In this document: positions 56,276-64,000 of the stretch, in pieces
How positions within the stretch are numbered: the first letter of the stretch is position 1
How the letters are laid out: every line of letters begins with the position of its first letter
Source of the DNA: Stictocephala bisonia
Taxonomy: Eukaryota > Arthropoda > Insecta > Hemiptera > Membracidae
DNA: 64,000 bases
NCBI GenBank assembly: GCA_035578905.1
Contig: JAQJVL010000280.1
Coordinates: 930,001-994,000 of the forward strand
Direction: 5' to 3'
The notes under the pieces: model-generated
What the model was told of the DNA's origin: nothing
The model's database searches: none
What the model saw: only the letters and a program-made list of their open reading frames with translations
Program-made: the position numbers and the translations under genes

Positions 56276-57200
56276 CAGAAATCCAGTGACTTTTCGTCAG
56301 TTTTACCGTGTTCTTAGTCGAGTGAAGATCATTCAAAGTACGAGTGAACAGTAATTAAAGAAATTTAAGTAATTTCGATAACCGAAAACGATTGAACTGT
56401 TTGAATATTCTAGAGTGTTCTGGTACTAGAAATTTCCATATTTGACAGTATATAAACAGAATTCCAGTGATTTTTCGTCAGTTTTACCGTGTTTTTAGTC
56501 GAGTGAAGATCATTCAAAGTACGAGTGAACAGTAATTAAAGAAATTTAAGTAATTTCGATAACCGAAAACGACTGAACTGTTTGAATATTCTAGAGTGTT
56601 CTGGTACTAGAAATTTGCATATTTGACAGTATATAAACAGAATTCCAGTGATTTTTCGTCAGTTTTATCGTGTTCTTAGTCGAGTAAAGATCATTCAAAG
56701 TACGAGTGAACAGTAATTAAAGAAATTTAAGTAATTTCGATAACCGAAAACGACTGAACTGTTTGAATATTCTAGAGTGTTCTGGTACTAGAAATTTCGA
56801 TATTTGACAGTATATAAACAGAATTCCAGTGACTTTTCGTCTGTTTTATCGTGTTCTTAGTCGAGTGAAGATCATACAAAGTACAAGTGAACAGTAATTA
56901 AAGAAATTAAGTAATTTCGATAATCAAAAACGACTGAACTGTTTGAATATTGTAGAGTGTTCTGGTACTAGAAATTTCGATATTTGACAGTATTTAAACA
57001 GAATTCCAGTGATTTTTCATCAGTTTTATCGTCTTCTTAGTCGAGTGAATATCATACAAAGTACGAGTGAACAGTAATTAAAGAAATTTAAGTAATTTCG
57101 ATAATCGAAAACGACTGAACTGTTTGAATATTCTAGAGTGTTCTGGTACTAGAAATTTCGATATTTGACAGTATATAAACGGATATCCAGTGACTTTTCG
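56276..57200 (+). repeat. 180-base tandem repeat, five copies
   Basis: Five copies with starts near 56276, 56458, 56638, 56819 and 56999, plus a partial copy from 57180. Each carries CCAGTGATTTTTCGTCAG, AGTCGAGTGAAGATCATTC, TAATTTCGATAACCGAAAAC and CTAGAGTGTTCTGGTACTAG and ends in ACAGTATATAAA, which looks like a TATA box. Identity between copies is high. The last copy lies about 70 bases before the Rep start codon. Confidence 0.95.
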
Positions 57201-57269
57201 TCAATTTCAGTGTGTTTTCAGTCGAGAAACTAATTTTTATCTATTACTTCTTTTCAGTACATATGCACA

Positions 57270-58734
57270 ATGCCAAAACGTAAAATAGTATTTACGAAAC
57301 ATCAAGTCGTTTCAAAAAAACAAAAAGAAGCACGGCAAAATGAAACAGAAGAACAAAGAAAAAACGGCTCTCGAATATTCGTGAAGGGGTAAAAAGAATT
57401 AGGGAAAATCAAACTAAAGAAGAAAGAGTACGTACTAATGATGAAACGCTATCACGAGTAAAATCCATCCGAAATCGTCAATCTGTTATTCAACATGAAG
57501 TGGAAAAGAGCAGAGGTAAATCCAGAATTGCCAATCTACGTCAGCAACGAGTTGCTACATGTAAGAGTCTAGAAGTTGAGGCTTTCAATTATGATTGCAA
57601 AAAACAATATAGTGAACATCCAGATATTATCATCGGAAAAATGAATATGATATGCGAGTATTGCATGCACGGAAATTTAAAGGCGAAACTGCCGGTATGT
57701 GCTGCTCGAGTGGTAAAGTCAGTCTACCAGTCTCGCATATATGACTAGAGACTCACCAGATTCCAATCATTTTCTACAAAATATACGCTGATACAACTGT
57801 TGTTTTCAAATGACTTCATTTGGAGCTTCATTAATACGCCAGGAAGAAAATTTCAGCCCGGTTTTCAGAGTTCAAGGCCAAATTTATCACCGAATAGGCT
57901 CACTTCTGCCGATGTCTAATGAACCTCCAAAATTTCTCCAAGTATACTTTATTGGTAACGAAGAACTTGAAACAGATCAACGTTGCACTCATGTTCAGGG
58001 ACTACAACGAGATATTATTCAAAAATGACAATGTCTACTTCATAATCATAATCAACTGATTAATGTATTTAAGACTTCTCTAGACCAAATGGCTGCAGAT
58101 AATTATGATCGTTATTCGAACAGATAAAAGACCAGCCGGTCAACACGAACGAAGATTCAATGCACCTCTAGCGAACGAAGTTGCCGTACTAATTGTTGAT
58201 AACGAACTTAGTCGTCGTGATATTATTATTCAACGCCGAAGTAATAAATTGCAACGTATTTCTGAAACACATCGTAGTTATGATGCACTACAGTATCCGC
58301 TAATTTTTTGGCAAGGTGAGGATGGTTATCACTTCAATATTGAACAAATTGATCCAGCTACAGGTGTTGAAACTAACAAAAAAGTATCAGCTATGCAATT
58401 TTATGCTTATCGAATCATGGCTAGAAATGGTAAATATAACTATATTTTAAATTGTCGACAGTTATTTCAGCAGTTTATTGTAGACATGTATGCTAAAATT
58501 GAGACGGAAAGATTAGAATTTATTCGCCATAATCAACGAAAGTTGCGTACGGATGAATACATCCATTTGAGAGATGCAATGACAAATGATGGAAACCTCG
58601 ATAACATGGGAAAATTGGTCATTTTGCCATCGACATTCACTGGAAGTCCACGTCACATGCACGAATATGCTCAGGATGCGATAACTTTTGTCAGAAAATA
58701 CGGCAGACCAGATTTATTCATAACATTTACATGA
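57270..58734 (+). pseudogene. Helitron Rep/helicase N-terminal region, frameshifted and truncated
   Basis: The start MPKRKIVFTKHQVVSKK is followed by a basic region, then HPDIIIGKMNMICEYC and, in another frame, FKGETAGMCCSSGKV (Cys-rich, zinc-ribbon like, 57615-57720). Next come MTSFGASLIRQEENFSPVFR and VQGQIYHRIGSLLP (57810-57925), then the open segment 58105-58734 with DNYDRYSNR, ALQYPLIFWQGEDGYHF, NCRQLFQQFIVDMYAKIETE and LPSTFTGSPRHMHEYAQDAI, up to RPDLFITFTC. This is the Helitron-like N-terminal domain that precedes the Rep HUH nuclease. Three frame changes are seen. Loss of everything after FITFT is due to the LINE insertion. Confidence 0.88.
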
Positions 58735-58991
58735 TTCAAATTCAAATTCTTTATTGCCACATAACATTTACAATATACAGATGTAATCTGAAGTAAACAG
58801 GTGGTTTGTCAGCAATGAAACTAAGGTCTAAACTAGAGTCTATAAATAAAATAAAACTAACGTAATTTAATGCAATGCAACATTCTCATCTTTCAAAAAT
58901 TCATTTATTGAATAATAGTTTTTTTTTTAGAAAAAATGCTTTTAGACTGTTTTTAAAAATTTTTATATCTGGAACATGTGAAAGAGACAGC

Positions 58992-61842
58992 TTATTCCAA
59001 AATTTTATACCCATATAATATGGTTATTTCAAAAATAGTAAGTTTATGTTGAGGAAACTGCAACAGCTTATCCTTGTTTCTTGTTTGGTGGCCATGATTT
59101 AGACTATTGTTAATATGAAAATTCAAATTTTTAAAAGTGAATAGTAAAACTTCATACATATATAAAGATGGAAGTGTTAAAATCTCAAGTCTCAGGAATA
59201 GTGGCTTGCAAGAACTCCTATAGCCTGATCTAGTTATTATTCTTAAACATTTCTTCTGCAGTTTAAAAATCTCATTTGACTTGGTGGAACTACCCCATAG
59301 TATGAGTCCATATTTCATTATTGAAAAGAAATAACTATAATAGACCACCAATAATGTTTCAATATTTACACAACCCCTTAATATTCTAATTGAGAAGCAT
59401 GCAGAATTCAATTTTTGTTTAATCTTTTGTATATGCGTTTTCCGATTTAAATTTTGGTCAATACATATCCCTAAGAAGTTTGCGGAAGATTGCCAGGCTA
59501 ATTGTTTACTAATTAAAAAAATGCCAGGGAGTTTTTCTTTTGTTTTTAATTGAAAATTAAGTAATTGGGTTTTATTAGGGTTGAGATTTAGATTATTTTT
59601 TAAAAACCATGTATTTAAATCTTTTAAAGTTTTGTCTATTTGCTGGCAAAAAGATTCTTTTGAGTTTTTTTTTAGAAGAACTGTTGTGTCATCAGCGTAA
59701 AGAGTTAAATGGCAATTTTCTATGTTTGAAGGCAAGTCATTTATATAAGTAAGAAATAATGTAGGTCCCATAATTGAGCCTTGAGGTACACCAGCTGTTA
59801 TGGCGTTCCAGTCTGATTCAAATGTAACTTTATCAATAGTCATTTTTGTTCTTTGTTTACGGCCAGTTAAGTATGATTCAAACCACTGAAGAGCACTTTT
59901 AGTTAAACCATATTGATTTAGTTTGTTAAGAAGAATTGTGTGATCTACGCAGTCAAATGCCCTTGACAGGTCACAAAATATCCCAGCTGTCTGCTGAGAT
60001 CTGTCCAAGGCATTCACTGCATTGTTTAAAAATGTAGCTACTGCAGTTTCTGTGTTTCTGTCTTTTCGAAAACCAAACTGACATTCTGTGAGAAGGTTGC
60101 ATTGAGATAAGTAGAATGAAAACTGTTTATTAGCAATAGCTTCAAAAACTTTACTGAATGAGCTTAATACCGATACAGGTCGGTAATTATCTGGAAGCTG
60201 TCTACAGCCTTTTTTGTGGATTGGTGTAACCACGGCTAGTTTGAGCAAGTCTGGGAATTCGCCTTTCCAGAAAGATAAGTTTATTAACTCACAGAGAGGC
60301 TTTGCTATTTCATACTTTATTCTCTTCAATAAAAAAATTGGAAAGTGATCCCATCCAACTGATTTTGTATTTTTTAGCCTGCTTATAGTTTCAAGTATAT
60401 GTTTTGTTGTAACAAAGGAAAACTGGAATGGCTGTATTTTTTTGCTGTTTATGGTTTTTACTGTAAGTGGGTCATAAATTGAACTTGGGTTTGTATTAAC
60501 ATTTTTTGCCATGCCAGTAAAGAATTTATTTAATCCGTCTACTATTTCTTTTGGTTTAGTTATTGGTATTGACTTGTCATTAATTAAAAATGTTTCCAGC
60601 TCTGGTTGGTTTTTGCTTTGCAATCCCAATTCTGATTTTACTATGGACCAGAGTGCCTTTGATTTGTTTGTAGAATTTTTAATGTGTTTAATGTTACTTA
60701 ACTGCTTAGATTTCTTTACTACAGTTTTGAAATTTTTTTGTATTTTTCTACATATGCATGAAAATTTGGGTCGTTGTTAATTTTGAGTTCAGAATGAAGT
60801 TCTCTTTTTTTTACACTTGACACTTTTATACCCCTGGTACTCCAATCCTTAAACTTAATATTCCTCTCCACACACCATACGACTGGAAAAAAATGTTCAA
60901 AGTACATTAACATAGTTCCCATAAAATACTCAACATTCGTGTTTACAGAATTCAAAGGATCAAAAACCCAGCATTCGCTATTTAATTTATCCATAAAATT
61001 ATATATACTTAAATCATCAAAAATCCTTTTACGTTTCAACACAGCCTTTTTTTTATTACCTTGGACCTCAATTCGCAAGAACAACGCTCTGTGGTCTGAT
61101 ACAGATAAATCATAACTAAAGTTATCAGTAGCTTGCACATTATAGTTTGAAATAAAATTATCAATACATGTCATTGAATCATTAGATACTCTAGTAGGTG
61201 TGTTAAAATAATGTTTATAAACAAAAAGGTGAATACTATCTAAAAATTAATTCACACAAGATTTTTCAGAGAGCAAATCAATGTTCATATCAAATGATAT
61301 ATAATTACTTTCTTATTTTTTTCCTTGGATAAGATCTCTAACAATTGTCTTAATTTAGCAACAAAATATAAAGGTGACACGCCGGTTTTGTGTGTTCTGT
61401 ATATTGAAATTATGATGAGCCGGTGGTCTGTAATCTCAATGTAAGTTCCTTCAAAATTTAAATCTTCACTTAAAAAAACTAAATCTTCCCTTACTCTAAA
61501 TTTTAATGTCGATTTTATTAAAATACAAGAACCACCACGGACAGTACTTTCTCGAATATAAAAAACTGAGCTATAGTTTTGTAATGTGTTAAGAAGGCCA
61601 ATATTGCTGTCCGATAACCAATATTCGTTCAAACAAATGAAATCAATATTGTGAAATATTGAAATAAATAGCTGCATTTCATTCATCGAGCTGATGAAGC
61701 CTTGAATGTTTACATGAAGAAAAGTGAATAGCTGATTGTCATTAATATTATGTCTGATACGCTTCAAGAAAATGTTTACATCTGTAATAAACTCATGCTT
61801 TCCAAAGGGATTTAGCAAATTTTGAAACGTTGAGAGTAACAT
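58992..61842 (-). pseudogene. CR1-like ORF2: endonuclease and reverse transcriptase
   Basis: Endonuclease: FTFLHVNIQGFISSMNEMQL, NEYWL, RGGSCILIK and SIYR (61285-61842), then NIDLL in another frame and TCIDNFISN, LSVSDHRALFLRIE (60719-61174). RT occupies one clean 545-residue frame at 58992-60629: RPVSVLSSFSKVFE, FGFRKDRNTETAV, GIFCDLSRAFDCVDH (catalytic Asp), GVPQGSIMGPTLF and LYADDTTVL (catalytic Asp pair), thumb ANFLGICIDQNL and the C-terminal YGLILWGSS. In CR1 elements this protein nicks DNA and copies the RNA in place. Two frame breaks lie in the endonuclease and its RT junction; RT itself looks intact. Confidence 0.92.
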
Positions 61843-61928
61843 CTTTTGATCGGTTAGGAAGTCTGAGGTTGAGGTAAAAAAAGAGCCGGCATGTTAACAG
61901 AAGCAGTGCTTGTTATTGAGGTGTCAAA

Positions 61929-62627
61929 TTATTGGTCATTAAATGTTGGTGAAGGGTATATGTCACGCTCTTTTAGAGCGTGTGGGGAGATTTCCTGGTA
62001 AGAAACTGAATGAGAAGGAGTCTGTATGTCTGTAAGTCTGTAGCTGATGTTTGACTGCTCTCTGAATTCTGAATGTGTGTGAGATGGTGCTGTGACCTGA
62101 TTATTTACTTGGGAATGACAATGTATACACCTAAAAATAGCTAGCGTAATCTGATTAACAAGCTTTAGTTTTCCTACTTTATTGAAATGCAAACCGTGGT
62201 TAGAATGATCTTTAAGCAAAAATTTACACTTTGGTACATCAACATAGTTTTTGTTTGTTAGTTTTAAACATTTGATTTGTTCAAACAGTTTTACATTTGT
62301 CTCCTTTATTAAAGTGTTAAACCTAAATCCCAATTTATCAAACCTTAAAGGGATACCAGGTATAACTACGTTAGTCTTAGATACTACAGTATTTACAAGG
62401 TTGAGATCAAAGTCTAAATCTGGTGATTCACTGTTGAAGTTGTTTACTCCAGCTAGAATAATGACAAAATCGTCTCTTCCATAGGAGGCAGTCATCTGGT
62501 CAATACCGTCAATAACATCTCTAAATCTTGCATTAGGTTTTATTACAGACTCCACGGAATATTTGCTTCCTAGTTTCTTCTGAATACTGTTTACAAATTG
62601 TCTGCCATGGCTGTCCGCCAAGATCAT
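61929..62627 (-). pseudogene. CR1-like ORF1, SGNH/GDSL hydrolase part
   Basis: A 232-residue frame begins MILADSHGRQFVNSIQKKLG, in which DSHGR is the block I motif with the nucleophile Ser. Then comes DFVIILAGVNNFNS (block III, GVNN with the oxyanion Asn), and later DHSNHGLHFNKVGKLKLVN, which fits the terminal D..H catalytic pair (HGLHFN). An esterase domain in ORF1 is known for some CR1-type LINEs; its role in retrotransposition is unclear. The Met at 62627 is probably not the true start, since the frame is preceded by an A-rich run (AAAAAAGGAAAATAATG), where the upstream protease frame shifts into it. Confidence 0.8.
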
Positions 62628-63960
62628 TATTTTCCTTTTTTCCTTCTGCAGGTTGTTTCAGAGATGTCAGAGGATTTTGTTTTGTTTTTACGCCACTAGA
62701 AGAAGGGAGGCCCCTGTTTTGAATAACACACTGTTTTCCTCTTTGTGATGTTTTTTCTCTTTTGTAATTTTGTTGTATTTTTAAATATTCTTCTTTATGT
62801 TGAACCTCTTTCTCAGATGATTCCTCTGACAGTACAACAAAACGATCCATACATTCGATTGATGGTATTTCAGGATTATGCAAGGCAGGACGTGATCCTT
62901 GCACCTTTTGCCATTCGTCATGGGCCAAGGTGTTTGGACCCTTTGGTTGGATTGGAGGGAAACGTGTTGTGTTGATTGGTTGAATTTGTATCTTCTGCAG
63001 AGAATTCTGTTTGGTTACTGTGTTATGCTCCTGAAAGGTTGATCGAAACAGCATGTTATAAAGCACTCCTTGGCCTAAATTGAGGCGCCTATTATAGAAT
63101 AGCATGGCTAATTGGGATCTTTTATTTATTAGTATATGTTGGTGGAATTTGGGAAGAAATGTTGACAATGTCTCAGGCGTCTTCTTCCACAAGGCTTGTT
63201 GCACAATCAAATCACTGAAAAGAAGTACATATATGCCGCAATCATACCCATTTGATTGTTGTGGAACAGAAACAATTTCAATCTCCTGAGTACCTTTTAG
63301 TGTACCGGTAGTCTGTAGTTTATTGGCAATTCTCACAGCATGCTCATAGTTGGAATTTCGGTTGGTGTCCATATATAAACATTTTCCTTTCGCCTTAATA
63401 TAATAAAGAAGGCTCCAATGAGAGCCTGACCTCCCGGTTTGTCAACTGCTTCAGAGTCATTTATAGGTAATAAAATGTGTTCTTTCTCAGTTAGATTTAA
63501 ATCCTCCAAAATATAATCAAAATCGTCCAGACATTTGATGGCTTGCGAGAAAATGGGGTTCATTAACAGTATTTTTGAATGCTGAATTAGGTTAGTGGAT
63601 ACCAACTCATAGTAGGCTTGAATCGAATCGTCAGTCAACCAATCGTTATCTAAAATGTTTAAGCATAGTTTAGTTCTATTCCATGCATTTGTTTCAGAAT
63701 TCTCATTCATTGTATCAGTTGTTTGTGTTTTCTGTTCTAGTTCACGTTCTTTAATCATTTGCATTTCAATAAGTTTGTTGTTGTTGTTGTTGGGGATTTG
63801 TTTGTCATTAGTACGGTTGTTATTACTGGTTTTATTACCTACCATTAGAGTTTCTATTATGCTATCAGTATCAGAGGAAATAGACGTTTCGAGAGAGTAA
63901 CTTGAATCAGAGGATAACGCTGTACTTAAGCCTAAACTGTTATCAGATTTTCCCCCTTTT
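62600..63960 (-). pseudogene. CR1-like ORF1, Ulp1-like cysteine protease part
   Basis: Two frames make one C48-type protease. Frame 1 (63333-63900) has acidic Ser-rich and Asn-rich N-terminal parts, then WLTDDSIQAYYELVSTNLIQ, LNLTEKEHILLPINDSE. After a one-base shift near 63440, frame 2 reads SGSHWSLLYYIKAKGKCLYM, then MDTNRNSNYEHA and VPQQSNGYDCGIYVLLFSDL. The catalytic His (SHW), Asp (MDTNR), oxyanion Gln (PQQ) and nucleophile Cys (YDCG) are all present. A basic linker of about 170 residues leads to the SGNH hydrolase. Frame breaks lie near 63440 and 62640 and in a G/A run near 63950. ULP/SENP enzymes cleave SUMO-like proteins; a role in this LINE is unknown. Confidence 0.8.
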
Positions 63961-64000
63961 ATTAGAAAAATTAAAATCTTCTATGTTGTAAGGTAGTTTG

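Larger units (their letters stand above)
55850..58734 (+). mobile_element. Helitron, 5' part, truncated by a LINE
   Basis: A leader with tandem repeats (55980-57240) is followed by Rep/helicase N-terminal coding sequence (57270-58734). The 5' end is placed near 55850 where GC-richer sequence starts (TCTCCGATCAACCTCCCG); Helitrons start with TC, but the exact base is inferred. The CR1-like LINE cuts the ORF at about 58735. The catalytic Rep tyrosines, the helicase and the 3' hairpin are not in the window. Confidence 0.75.
58735..64000 (-). mobile_element. CR1-like LINE, 3' complete, 5' end outside window
   Basis: The minus-strand element ends at 58735 with AATAAAGAATTTGAATTTGA, a short GAATTT tandem tail as in CR1-group LINEs, without poly(A). 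ORF2 (endonuclease and RT) lies at 58992-61842. ORF1 (Ulp1-like protease, linker, SGNH hydrolase) lies at 61929 to beyond 63900. It inserted into the Helitron Rep ORF. A few frameshifts separate long clean readings, so it is fairly young. Confidence 0.88.

Noticed and set aside
62533..63372. Host SUMO protease gene
   Set aside because: It is collinear and contiguous with an SGNH domain and LINE ORF2 on the same strand, so it is part of the retroelement.

Overview
This window is AT-rich, repeat-dense nuclear DNA from an animal, most likely an insect. The host coding sequence is split by GT/AG introns, and the transposon mix (Tc1/mariner including DD41D, pogo, piggyBac-like TTAA elements, hAT, Helitron, Penelope, several LINE types and a tRNA-derived SINE) is typical of large insect genomes such as those of hemipterans. 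The species cannot be fixed from sequence alone. A 499-N assembly gap lies at 30434-30932.

Only one host gene is recognised. It is a ULK3-like serine/threonine kinase on the minus strand, with six exons spread from 53317 down to 8048: kinase core, activation segment, αF region, the end of MIT domain 1, MIT domain 2 and the C-terminus. Its first exon(s) and the exon(s) joining the kinase C-lobe to MIT 1 were not found. Most of its introns are transposon sequence.

Layout: 1-4.84 kb, decayed LOA/I-like LINE with a SINE inside. 4.84-8.05 kb, AT-rich flank with one foldback MITE. 8-11 kb, ULK3 last exon, pogo/Tigger-like MITE, decayed DDE transposase. 12-14.3 kb, three-level nest: hAT-like repeat copy A > foldback MITE > intact DD41D mariner. 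14.5-20 kb, MITEs, hAT-like copy B with a SINE, two foldbacks. 20-22.3 kb, MIT exons and a Penelope-like element. 23.2-30.4 kb, a transposon with about 0.66-kb inverted arms carrying a decayed protein of an uncharacterised family, itself invaded by a minisatellite, a TTAA MITE and a mariner deletion derivative. 30.9-38.0 kb, hAT-like copy C invaded by a TTAA element (which contains an intact, intron-bearing Tc1) and by a 2.6-kb hAT. 38.4-40.9 kb, Charlie-like hAT remnant. 40.9-43.1 kb, LINE fragment and TTAA elements. 45-50 kb, kinase exon and a Jockey/CR1-type LINE interrupted by a mobile 36-bp minisatellite block with a 13-bp target duplication. 50.4-55 kb, decayed mariner, kinase exons, MITEs. 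55.8-58.7 kb, Helitron with 180-bp tandem repeats ahead of its Rep ORF. 58.7-64 kb, CR1-like LINE whose ORF1 encodes a Ulp1-like protease followed by an SGNH hydrolase.

The genes do not form a pathway. The window is one host kinase gene embedded in layered mobile DNA. The strongest candidates for something under-described are the mobile inverted 36-bp minisatellite, the long-arm element with its unclassified protein, and the protease plus esterase ORF1 of the CR1-like element.
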